A stretch of 64,000 bases of DNA from Hydractinia symbiolongicarpus. Its lineage: Eukaryota; Cnidaria; Hydrozoa; Anthoathecata; Hydractiniidae. Both the position numbers and the translations under genes were made by a program. Shown here piece after piece: positions 1-12,829 of this stretch (its first letter is position 1; every line of letters starts with the position of its first letter). The DNA lies in assembly GCF_029227915.1 (NCBI RefSeq), contig NC_079877.1:3470001-3534000 (forward strand), read 5' to 3'. The notes under the pieces were generated by a model. That model was not told where the DNA came from. It saw nothing but the letters and a program-made list of their open reading frames with translations, and did not search any database.

Positions 1-2746
<2,746 letters not shown>

Positions 2747-3270
2747 TAGCGTTAGGACTTGGTATATGTACATATGGAGTATCTGTCTCACAGACCACAA
2801 CATTAGGTTGAGTGGAAGGCTGTGGCAGTGTCTTGCTGTATAGAGTGGATACATCAGTTGGAAGAAGAAAAGGCAGGTGCCACAGAGTACATCTCTACCG
2901 TGCCGAGGAAATACATAAGTGCTGCGACTCAACAGCTATCAAAGCTCCAAGCAATTTTAGTAAAGTTTATTCAACAGGTGTTTCATGAACAATTATCAAC
3001 CTAGTTTGGTTAACAAGTTTATACTAATTTTTCTAAGTGTTTTATACTAACAATGCGTTGCTATACGTCATTTTTATCCATCTGGTTAAGATCTGAGCAT
3101 TTCCACTTTGCTATTAAAAATGTATTTTAGGATAACCATTATTTTTTTACTAATTTTTATTAACCATGTAGATTTCAATGACGTCATAATTTTGCTCATT
3201 TTTTGCTCACTGTGTTGACATCTTTTGGCTCATGTCATTTTATTCAGAAATAAAATTGTTCTTTTGTAAT
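2747..3270 (+). other. probable 3' UTR of the YAP homologue
   Basis: This follows the FLTWL stop. An AATAAA at 3249-3254 is the first canonical polyadenylation signal after the stop and an ATTAAA lies near 3112. A 60-codon ORF inside has no family resemblance. The actual cleavage site cannot be read from the DNA. Confidence 0.5.
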
Positions 3271-6200
3271 TAATGTTTTTATTATTATAATATTTTTTTA
3301 AATTATAACGAATTATTTTTTTGCGTGTCTTTTTTGATAGCGAAATTTTTAATGTTTTTTTACGCAGAATTATTTTTTTATACCTGTTATTCTTTATATT
3401 TTCTTTCTTGCATGTTTTCATCAAACATTTATATTCTCACTAGACAATACAGTCATAAGGAAAACGAAGTACAACCCTATAAATTTTGTACTTAAAGTCT
3501 TTATATTTTTATCTGACTATAACTGTAGAGTGCTATCTAAACATTACACCGACGAGCTATACTCAACCCTTAGTTGAATTATGCCAGCTGTTAATGACCG
3601 TCATTTACGATGCTGTATGTAGCGAAAGTAAACGTATCCACTCCCGCACCTTTTAAAACATGTCAATAGAGTCTTCGCTTTTCATTTGACGAGTTGTAAT
3701 ACTCGCTGTGGTCCATGTTTTTGTACATCTTTTTACCGTTTATATACAAACCCGACTAACAAAGAAACGCAGACAAATGATTTTGTCCAATAAAGTACTG
3801 CTGGATTCATAATGCAAATTGGGATGGTAAATACAAGGAAGGCGCTTAATCCCGCCCTTGTTCGCTATTTTTTGATATTAAGCAGCTTGGGTTATATCCA
3901 TTTATATTTTGCTACTTGTATTTTTTATTTATTGTTTCATTTCTACGCACTTTTTTCAAAATGTATATATAATTACAATACCATTCTCTTATAACTTGAT
4001 ATTTTATAGGAATCGGATTATTTTTGTTGGCTCTTCTATGTAACGTGGTTACGTGTAATTAAACTTGAATTTCTTTTACTTCATCGATTTTTATGTTTTG
4101 TCTACATTTTAGTTGCCTCGCAACGCCAAATTATCTACTTGTTTGCCGCCTGATGCTAAAAAGTATGCGGGCGAAAAAAAGGCGCTAAAGCTGTCAAAAA
4201 GCGCAGTGCGTTAAGAAGCAAATAGTCCTGCGGACGAGTCTGCGCGTTACTTCTGTAAGTAAATATTTTTTTTTCTTGAGAGACCTGAAATAATTTTTTG
4301 GTGAAACAATTTTTCGCAATTAAAAGTTCTTACGGAAAAAAATGTGAATTCATGTTTGCGTTTGAGACGCTTATCAAATCTATTGCAGAACTTGAAATTG
4401 TACATATATTATGCGAAGGTTAACGAGGAGAGTTTATGAAGTTAACATAGCAATTGTTACGGAGATATTCCTCTCGCACATTTTTCTAGTGAACTCACTG
4501 AAGTACTCATTTTTACAGCGAAATTAATATACTCTTCTTTGAACTCCTCATCGGCAATATTATCTGTTAAAATGCAAACATGAGCCATCTAATGGGATGG
4601 ACGAAAATGCACTAGCAATCATTAGAACTGATTCTTTACGAAACAAAAGTATCGTTGGACACGTCTCACAAAACATGTTTATTGTTCTTGAAAGTTCCAA
4701 AAACTTTTCTTTATTTTTGTTTGCCCAATATTTTTATGAGAATATATATCTTGGTATAAAATTAGCGTCAATTTTTAAAAATCTGCGTTAAATAAAACTG
4801 GTTGTTACTGAACCCATTCTCAAAATATGAAAATATCCATTAACTTTTGTCTTGAATTTTCTGTTTAGCATTTCATCAACGCCTTTCGTAAGTCAGTTGA
4901 GTTACCTTATTGGTATGAAATCTCCTTAATTATTTTTTTAAGTTGCTTCAGGTATTCGTGTTAATTTTCTTCGTGTAAATTTAATAAAATAGGATATATT
5001 GCATATCTCTCTTATTTCAAAAACAGAGCAGTCTAACGAAAAAAAATAAACATACAAGTCGGCTCGCAAGAACCTAGGCGCTGGGGAAAAGCACCTTGGT
5101 GATGCAATGTCACTAGATAGATAAAATAAAGTTTAATAAAATTTTGTAATTTAGCCACTTGCATCTAAAAATAGTTTTTCCTGAGCATGGCCAAACGCAA
5201 CGCTACAACGTAACCTCAGAAAGGGATTTAAGTCCCACGTTGTCTGTTTTAGATCAATCCTACCGTATTTCCTCAAACTAAGCGCCCTCTTATTAGGGGC
5301 GCTTATTAGAGGACGGCGCTAAATAAAGGAAATATGGCATTTTTTTTAAATCGCGTAAACAAAGATATCAAGAATTACCGTAAACGCCCTAATAAACGCT
5401 CGTATATTTATTATTTTCTTTTCCAGATTTTTAAGGGGCGTGTATTCTAGTATTAAACAAAGGTCGTTTCTTAAGCATTATAAGGAGGAGCAGGAGGGCG
5501 TTGAAGACGGGCGGCTACAGACTTGGCGTTACTTAGAGCACTTAGACATTTAAAAAAGGTCGATATTTTTTTGATATAATCAACTCCTTATAAATTACAA
5601 ATATATTTATATAATTACACTCTAAACATTTGGAGTACAAACAACTTTTCTAAAATATCATAGCGATAATGCAATATCTGGGCTGGGTTGTAGTAACAAC
5701 TATGTTTACAAGGTTCTCATTAAAACAACAAATAATTTATAAAAAAATACATCTAAATATAATTTAAAACTTTAACAGAACGATAAGAATTTTTATGCTC
5801 ACGTAAAAATATTCTAGAAAATTCTCTTAAATTTTGGGAGTTTTTGTCCATTTTGTCAAAACTCGCTATCCCCGAAATTCAGTAAAATAAATCCTCGCAA
5901 ATTTGTCATTAAAAAATTTTAAAATTATTCTGGAAAATCTCGAAATTGAATTGTTGGAAAATATTAGCACTTCGCGAAAAGAATTTTTTTTGTTTCTTTT
6001 ATAAAAGTTGTAACGAAAATTAATACCCTTAAGTTAGATAAGTTCCTTGAAGGAGTGGAAGTTTTAAAAACGGGGCATTGTTGTAGCGTAAACATACCTT
6101 TGCATGTGAACAAAGGTATGTTTTCACTTCATTAAAAAAATGAAACATGCGATGTAACAACATGTGATGTAACAAGCGAAGAAAAAGCTAGCAAGTTTTA

Positions 6201-6892
6201 AACTAATCCGTTGAATTAAAATAAAAAATTTATATAAAAAAAACCCTTTTATTTGTTTGTAAAAGGTTGTGTGTTTTATGGTTAACCCATTTTGCAACCC
6301 CCTCTTATTTGTTAGCATGATTTCTGAAGAAGCGATTAAAATTTGATAAATTTTCCTCATTTTTAGCTTTCTTTATGGACTTTAATGAAAAATAATGAAA
6401 AATTTGGTATAATGCTAAACTATGGTTCAGCTCCAAAATTAATTTCTTAGCCATCTTTTCTGCATTTTTTTATTATTAATTTTTAACGTCGTTTGGAAGA
6501 CTATTTCTCATTCTAAAGTTTTACGGTGTTAGCCTTTTTATTTGTTCAGTAATTTATGACGACGTCGTCTTGGGCTAAATAACGTCATCCAATTTTTATC
6601 TTAATTGTCCTTCAATACGTTAACACTTCTGCCAAGCTTTGTGGAAATACGATGTCTTCTTTGTTGCTTTCAGAAAAAGTCATCAAAGGCTCCAACGTAA
6701 TTAGAAAAATTACCCCAGAATCCGCTTTCTTGGTTTCTGATGATGCTAAATAGTTCTTTAAAAAATAATTTATGTAAAATAATCTATTCCCCATAAAATT
6801 TATCCCTGTTACTCCTTTGTCACAAAGTTTGTTTGATACGCATGCGCACTGACTCATGTGGGGTGGTGAACGATTTCTATCATTTAAAAATC
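3271..6892. other. intergenic region, no supported gene
   Basis: This is A+T-rich sequence between the convergent ends of the YAP and KY-like genes. It holds a GC-rich repeat fragment near 5265-5400 with a small stem-loop in its middle (about 5280-5305, TAAGCGCCC against GGGGCGCTTA) and a perfect 13-bp inverted repeat at 6090-6123. A TTTATT at 6537-6542 is a possible minus-strand AATAAA for the KY-like gene. Short ORFs here have no recognisable domains. Confidence 0.5.
6090..6123. repeat. perfect 13-bp inverted repeat (hairpin)
   Basis: AAACATACCTTTG at 6090-6102 is mirrored exactly by CAAAGGTATGTTT at 6111-6123 with an 8-base loop. It may be a solo foldback repeat or lie in the KY 3' flank; no function is implied. 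Confidence 0.7.
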
Positions 6893-7065
6893 TTATGTTT
6901 TATCCAACACTTGATATTCCAATAAACTTGAAAACGTGCTATTAACTTGTTTGTCAAACTTTGCTAATACTGACACCCTCTCTGTTCCTGCTTCCATGGT
7001 AACATCACCCTCCCACACAACGCCAGTTGTATTGGGAAGGCGAAGCCAACTCGATTTCTTTCCAC
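6893..7065 (-). CDS. KY-like transglutaminase-fold protein, exon 4 (C terminus)
   Basis: On the minus strand, AG at 7067-7066 opens this exon and its first two bases complete the Gly codon left open by exon 3, so the frame is exact. It encodes about 57 residues (GGKKSSWLRLPNTTG, then a beta-rich tail) and stops with TAA at 6895-6893. This resembles the C-terminal beta domain that follows the catalytic fold in KY/hillarin-type proteins. Joining the four exons gives 1425 nt, or 474 codons plus stop, with no internal break. Confidence 0.85.
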
Positions 7066-7546
7066 CTAAAAAGTCAGCGAAAATGAATTGTTCAATTTAC
7101 AATCTGTTTAGGGCGTAACTTCAACTGTATCTTTCTTTACACCCTGTTAGAACTATAACGCCATCCTTCCCTGGCGTTATTATATGTTAAATTTCAAAAG
7201 ATAAAAACCTGTACAAGTAATCGTGTCAAAAACTGTTAAAGTCATGCAAATGTTAAAGTAACGTGAGTCGAAAAAAATTTTTTTCGCAGCTGTGCAGATT
7301 TTAACAAATGAAATATTTTACATTTTCAAAATACAGAGTTTCGTGAGTTTGAAATTTGTGAGACAAGTTTATGGGAGTACAAAATGATACAAATTTAAGT
7401 GGTTAAAACTAAAGTTAGTAATTTTATAATTTTTAATTCCATAAAGATTCGCAAACAACCGCGATATTATGTACCGATTCCAAATTCGACTTTGAAGCAC
7501 TACATAATTTGTACTACAAATTTGATAAAAAACTGGAAAAACTCAC

Positions 7547-8337
7547 CCAGACATACAGCCATTTCAATAATACCAGGCAACGATATCTTGAATGGATACG
7601 TCTCTCCAACGTATAATTGCCCCTCAGTAGGAGAGTGTAAATAAAACCCAGGACTCCATTTTTTGTACTGTTTCGGGTAAACCGCGCATATTTCTTGTTC
7701 TTTTGCGCAGTTTATTACATAAGAAGAAATGACAGGTAACTGGTCCTTCTCCTCCGTATTGGCTTCACCAGCAAATAGTTTCAAGTGATATGCTCCTTTC
7801 GATGGCAAACTGACTAAAACGTGGAGAACTTTTTCTGTTGTGTATGTATGAATGTGATTATCTATAGCCTTGGTTGCGCCTTCTTTTATTAACTTCCCTA
7901 TGCACTTTATAGGTATTTCTCTCTCGATTTTATATTTCATGTGTATTTTACCATCGCTGCAATTAATCGTACCATTAGTATGCGTCACAGCTTTCATTTT
8001 CAATCGAAAAAAATCCGTGGAGAACTTAGCTAAGTCTTCGTAAGTCTTCAAACTGATTGGAGTATCCAACAGTTGCCAGTCAGAATTCTCCGGTAAATGA
8101 TCGTATATAAATTCTTCAGGGTTTGTTAAGAAAAAATGTTCGTTGTATTTTTGTATGAAATTCTTGTTGCTATCAACATAACCAGCTGACCAAGTTGAAT
8201 CCAACAGCCACCATGAGTCTGCTAAGTACACAGCATTCCACGCATGATTGGTATTTTGATCGCTGAAACTCGTTCCAGTTACGTATGAAAAACCTTTTGC
8301 CCATCCGGTTATAGTTTCCATTCTCAAGCTAGCAAGA
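7547..8337 (-). CDS. KY-like transglutaminase-fold protein, exon 3 (His and Asp of the triad)
   Basis: This is the main exon of a kyphoscoliosis-peptidase-like protein, a family linked in animals to the cytoskeleton and muscle. The acceptor is TAG at 8340-8338 after a T-rich tract; the donor is G|GTGAGT at 7546-7545. The exon starts with the third base of a codon opened in exon 2. It carries NTNHAWNAVYL (catalytic His) and WWLLDSTWSAGY (catalytic Asp), which with the exon 2 Cys complete a transglutaminase-like triad. After this come about 180 residues of beta-rich sequence ending in GIIEMAVCL. Whether the protein is enzymatically active cannot be told, since several KY relatives appear to be structural. 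Confidence 0.93.
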
Positions 8338-8384
8338 CTACAGTTTGAAAAAAAATATATATATAGTGACACGATGATAACTGA

Positions 8385-8520
8385 CAGGTGGATTTGTGGT
8401 AGGGTGTTCGCCTCCAATGCAGAAGATCTTAGGTTCCTACCCTGATGATGTCATGCAGAGACTATAAAAGGGTAAATTTATCTTTTATGCTCAACGTTCA
8501 GCGTGAGAATAGGGTTAATA
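8385..8520 (+). repeat. tRNA-derived SINE in KY intron 2
   Basis: The head resembles a tRNA-Gly/Glu-type gene: TGTGGTAGGGTGTTCGCCTC (A-box region), then AGGTTCCTACCC in the B-box position, 30-odd bases apart. A shared-looking tail runs to about 8520. The B box is degenerate, so it is not a working tRNA. It lies about 50 bp upstream of the exon 3 acceptor. Confidence 0.55.
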
Positions 8521-8695
8521 TATTGTTGTATTGACAATTACTTCTGAACATAAAAAATAATTATAAAGACTGCAGTAGGTTGGCATGACAACATGAGAGT
8601 CGATTTTCAAGAACTTTAAACGAAAAAAGAATAGAAATGTTAGCCCCGCCGAGAGAAGAAATTTATCTTTGTTGAAAAACAAAAACTAGACTTAC

Positions 8696-8937
8696 TTTGT
8701 CATATATTTGCACACATTCGCATACCCTGAACAAACAGCTTTTCCAGTAGCCAATACATTCTTTGCGTCTACGTCAGAATGTTTTTGATTACTTGGATTA
8801 AAATAGGAATCAACATCATATACGATATTGTGTGTTACCCATGACCAAATAACACGCAGTTTCATTAAATCTGAATCTTGAAATGGTTCAATTAAAAACT
8901 CAACAAGCTCTTTACCAGACAACTCTGATGCAGGCGC
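8696..8937 (-). CDS. KY-like transglutaminase-fold protein, exon 2 (catalytic Cys)
   Basis: The acceptor TTATTTTAG ends at 8938 and the donor AAA|GTAAGT begins at 8695. The exon is 242 nt and in frame with both neighbours. It encodes the helical start of the transglutaminase core (LVEFLIEPF, then LRVIWSWVTHNIVYDV) and the active-site segment GKAVCSGYANVCKYM, where the Cys of CSGYAN is the nucleophile. The spacing of this Cys to the His and Asp in exon 3 suits the family. Confidence 0.93.
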
Positions 8938-9164
8938 CTAAAATAACATTAAATTTCTTGTTTTCATGGTCCTAAATCAAACAACATTTCCACAGGTGTA
9001 TATCGTGTAACATTTTTCAGAAAATGGGTACAAAAAAATCTCAAGCTCAAAAGGAGAGCATGATTCTTTCCTAACTCAATCACCTTATATTGTTAGATAG
9101 ATAGATAGATGTGCATACTTTACATGGCTAGCCTCACAAATATCGAGGGATATACCCTGTCTAT

Positions 9165-9450
9165 TATTTCCAGGAGGGGCCATGGCGTAGATGGAGAGTC
9201 CTAGAGTATTTAATGCTCATTTTGAGCTACGCAGACCCAATTAGAGCCCGCGCTCTACTAGACAACTCCCGGCAACATTCAACGGCCCACACAGTGTGCC
9301 ATCTTCCCAATTTCCCTCACATGGCTTGGGTTAACCCGGGGCTATGGTAACATTCACTCGCCCATGTTGAATCGCCGTCAAGAGGAATCGAACCCCGGTC
9401 TCCCGCACAGAGTACGAGAGCTATAACCACTAATCTACGGCGCCACTTAA
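9165..9450 (-). repeat. tRNA-derived SINE in KY intron 1
   Basis: Read on the minus strand, this starts GGCGCCGTAGATTAG. It has an A box (TAGATTAGTGG, 9437-9427) and a perfect B box (GGTTCGATTCC, 9394-9384) at tRNA spacing, followed by a non-tRNA body of about 200 bp. This is a pol III-type SINE. The GATA run at 9096-9110 may mark its tail, but no clear target duplication was found. Confidence 0.75.
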
Positions 9451-10259
9451 AAGAACACAAAATAGAGTTTGGAGAGCAAAACCGAAAAGTTTGTGACAAA
9501 TATCCACCAGTTACCTATACAATATGTTTATTCAAATAATCTATTAAAGGCAACTTTTTTAATATGAACTGAATCCCACAAATGTATTGCTTTTAATGAT
9601 ATTGAAACAAAATGGTAAAATTTATTTGAGACTAAAACTTTTAATCTTGATGGCAGGAAAACAAATTTGGCATAAAAAAAATAGTCTACACTATTTAGAC
9701 TACAAAAATAGTCAAATTTTGAACTAAATTGTAATAAATAAGGAAAGAAGTAAAAAAAATTATATAGAAAGAAAATATACCAAAAGCTAATTTCAGAACA
9801 TCTTTGTTTGGAAGTTGATCTTTGCATTTTAAGGACTTCTTTGTTAATATGGACGTTTACAATCATGGAAAGCAGATACAGAATTTCTTGCTAATAAACA
9901 TTTTAATGTGATGTTTTGCAGAGGACATTTTTGCTAAGCCACCACGTAAAGTTTTTCACCGATTAAAAGGTTTATAAAGATAGAAAGAAGAATCACAAAA
10001 AATAAGAAACCATGATTTTTTTCCTACAAATCTTCATCTTTAAACCAATAAAAATTGTTGCAAATGGGTTCTGATGTTATATATCCTTAATAGATGAAAT
10101 CTTAGAAACAATTGCACTGACTTTAATATTAGAATTTGCAAATGTCAGACAAAAAGAAGAGAGGTAAGAAAGGATGATATATATAGAATATAAATCCAAA
10201 TACTTGAGAAGGACTAAAAGAATTTCAAATGAAAAATTATCACAAAGAATGCTTTTTTT

Positions 10260-10640
10260 ATGACACAAGGCGATGGCATCCAGACTGACACACTACATAA
10301 ACCCTGAACAGAAAAACAATTTTACGCAGATACTTTTCCAACAGCCAGCACACCACAGCCCATCATTCCAGCCCATTATTCCAACACCTTTAACCATAAT
10401 CCACCCAACCATTATCAGAACTGATGAACAACCACAGACCATAAACATCACCAACATACCCAGCTAAGGACTCCATCGACTACTTTACTTTTACGAATTA
10501 AAACCTCATGCAGTTACTTCAAAAATTTTATCATTTTGGCCTTATAGTCCATTTTCTATGCTAGCATAGGCTGGGTGGAGTATAATAATGACCCTCTTCC
10601 TATCTGATCTAGACGGTGTTAGCTCGAAAGACATAACAAT
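10260..10640 (+). repeat. probable repeat fragment, unclassified
   Basis: A 65-codon Pro/Thr/His-rich ORF (10273-10467) is followed by a GC-richer tail containing GGCTGGGTGGAGTATAATAATG and GTGTTAGCTCGAAAGACA. It looks like the edge of a retroelement rather than a host exon, because it lacks splice sites suited to the KY gene on the other strand. The family is not recognised. Confidence 0.3.
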
Positions 10641-10689
10641 AACAAAAATCAATTATTAAAATCAATTATTTATCAGACTCTCTGAAACA

Positions 10690-11990
10690 TGGACTTACAA
10701 CAATCTAAATACAAAATGTTTCATGCAGATAGTTCCCGAAGAAAAGCAAATGGTAAATGAGCAACAGGCAGTAAAATTGTTACTGAATGTACGCATATCA
10801 AAGCAATATTCTTGACCTAGTTCTTTCTAACAGTAGCATCATCCCTACAGTTCGTTCTATGTCACATCATCAACTTGTTCCAGTTTCCACTGTCTACAAA
10901 GACAACAAAGTGCCAATCAAGTTAAGAATGAAATATGGATGTGCTATGATAAATATTCACCTATGAATACACACCATCCGGATAAACTATCTGAGTTTAT
11001 CACTAAGATATGGCTGCACATAGTGTATAGGGTTCGTCTGCAGCTCCCAGTTTTGGGGACCGCGGATCGAATCCCGCTTACTGCTTGGCAGTATGTTAGT
11101 GATGAACAAAGTAATTCTTCTTCAATATGACTTACACGCATTATACTCGCCCGTCATGATCAGAGGTCTAATCTGGGTGAAGCATTCTCTGTTAAGAATG
11201 AAATACGGATGTGTATGATAAATATTCACGTATGCCAATCAAGTCATCGCTGAACTTTCGAAGTGATGATGTAAACTAGGAAAACGCAGACTAAATTCCT
11301 TTAAAATTAAATGTTTGAGAGAATTTATTTCACTACTCTAGAAAACAGTTTAAGCAATTTTTTAAACTTTTATACCATCATGTTAAAAACATTACACCAA
11401 TTCAAAAAAACAGCAGCTGGTAAAATACCAAGGGAACGAAAAATTTTAATGTGACAAAGATGTTAATAACTAAGCAAATTTTAAGAATTGTCTCTCCTCC
11501 TAGAAAGCTATACTTCTCTAAGGAATTTGTAGAAACTGTATCTTTAAAAAATCCTATAAAAAACGATAAAGCAACACAAAAAAAATTAGCAATGAAATCC
11601 ATTAGAAAAAATGCTAAATAATTCTTTAACTATGTGAAAAAGCACATGTCATGCTAATGATAAAAAAAACATGTGAAAACAATCCTCAAAGATGGCTGAA
11701 ATTCTATCTGAACATTATTTTTCCCAAAAAAATGACATTACTGAACCTACTCCAACTACAAAAACTAATGTTTACAGAAGAAGACATTAAAGATACAAAA
11801 ATAAATTGTCTTTAACTTCTTCTCCTGGTCCAGATAGTTTTCTAGTAGTTGTAGTTTGAACCAACTACTTCACTACAATGACACAATTGTTACATTAATT
11901 TGTGATGGTAATAATGTAGATTTATAAAATTTATTTAGATTTTGCAAATGCATTTAATATTCACATAAAGTCTATATTAACAACATAACT
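10690..11990 (+). mobile_element. degenerate non-LTR retrotransposon (LINE) relic
   Basis: Shifting frames preserve LINE hallmarks in order: ILDLVLSNSS (endonuclease region, near 10810), KIPRERKILM (11422-11451), the linker SIRKNAK.FFNYVKK, SLTSSPGPDSF (11809-11840) and the RT motif A remnant YLDFANAF near 11926-11959. Stops and frameshifts abound and the rest of RT is missing. The order matches CR1/Jockey-like ORF2. It sits in KY intron 1 in the opposite orientation and is interrupted by a SINE. Confidence 0.7.
11005..11115 (+). repeat. tRNA-derived SINE inserted in the LINE relic
   Basis: It has an A box TAGTGTATAGG at 11021-11031 and a B box GGATCGAATCC at 11064-11074, spaced as in a tRNA. 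It lies between two near-identical copies of LINE sequence (10921-10965 and 11191-11235), so it arrived after the LINE. Confidence 0.65.
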
Positions 11991-12209
11991 TTGGCAAGAG
12001 TTTGCATACAAGGAAAATGTTAGATTGGATAACAGTCCTGGTGAAAAGCCAGATTAAATCGTTTGTGTAAACAGTAGCATCTCTCCAAACAGCACTTAAA
12101 AATGCGGTATCCATTCAGTTATATACCACATTTAGGTATTAGGGCAAACAAACTGACCCTACTCAAAAGCAGTGCAAAAGCAGTGACTTACCATGAAAAA
12201 AAAAGTTAA

Positions 12210-12524
12210 GGCTAAAATACACGCTAAGGTTAAACAGACCGTTTAGTTGTGAGAAAAACTTATACGTTTAGTTACTGGTAATAAAACTCTCTTAACACAA
12301 GTAGAACCCGAAAAATATGCTGAAATATATACTTAGTTTAAACAATATATAGCTCATTAATTATTCTGGTAATTTAAATAGAAAAAACTTAGCAAAAGTT
12401 GAACATGTCCAACTTTTAAAAAACTTTTAAAATGGAAAAAGGTTGTACAACTTTTCTGTTCACACGCTAAGTTTTTTTATCCTACATTTACACGGTCTAT
12501 TTAAACTGACCGTGTATTTTAGCC
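12210..12524. mobile_element. MITE related to the Harbinger relic at 54770
   Basis: The terminal inverted repeat GGCTAAAATACACG (12210-12223) matches CGTGTATTTTAGCC (12511-12524). Both ends are flanked by TTAA (12206-12209 and 12525-12528). Its interior has an AAGTTG-ACATGT-CAACTTTT palindrome like the one in the 54770-56412 element, whose ends (GGCTGAAATACAC) are also similar. It has no coding capacity and lies in KY intron 1. Confidence 0.75.
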
Positions 12525-12583
12525 TTAAGTTGTCTGTAACACTTAAAATAAATATTTTACAGATTAATACTTAAATTTTTTAC

Positions 12584-12802
12584 CTGAAAAACCCTCTCAT
12601 CAGCTTTCTTAAATATTTCAACATTGGGAATCAACTTCTTTTTTCTCTGTTTGAAGCTTTCGTTTGAAACAGACTGTTTTGATGAATACATTTCTAAGTT
12701 TTCGACCCTTTCCACATGACCATGTAAAGAAGATTGTGTTCTGCTAGAGGTATCATGGTTGATATGGACCACACTACTGACTTTTGATGACCCGCAACCC
12801 AT
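12584..12802 (-). CDS. KY-like transglutaminase-fold protein, exon 1 (myristoylation motif)
   Basis: ATG at 12802-12800 opens MGCGSSK, a classic N-myristoylation and palmitoylation signal, so the protein is likely membrane-tethered. A polar, probably disordered linker with a basic KQRKKK follows, then FKKADERVFQ, the usual lead-in to the catalytic fold. The donor CAG|GTAAAA (GT at 12583-12582) is phase 0, matching the exon 2 acceptor. A TTTTAG ending at 12827 just upstream may be a 5' UTR acceptor, so a non-coding first exon could exist. The 3.6-kb intron to exon 2 is packed with transposon relics. Confidence 0.85.
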
Positions 12803-12829
12803 ATTTAAAAATGCATGTGCATGTTGCTA

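Noticed and set aside
2822-3004. 60-codon ORF downstream of the YAP stop
   Set aside because: It lies in the probable 3' UTR, lacks a recognised domain, and ends before the polyadenylation signal.
4116-4254. Exon-like block with acceptor TTTTAG and donor CT|GTAAGT, GC-richer than its flanks
   Set aside because: The best frame (LPRNAKLSTCLPPDAKK...) meets a stop inside the block and no partner exons were found. It could be a non-coding exon or chance.
9384-9446. Functional minus-strand tRNA gene
   Set aside because: Both internal promoter boxes are good, but the body continues as a SINE and the acceptor and anticodon stems do not pair well.
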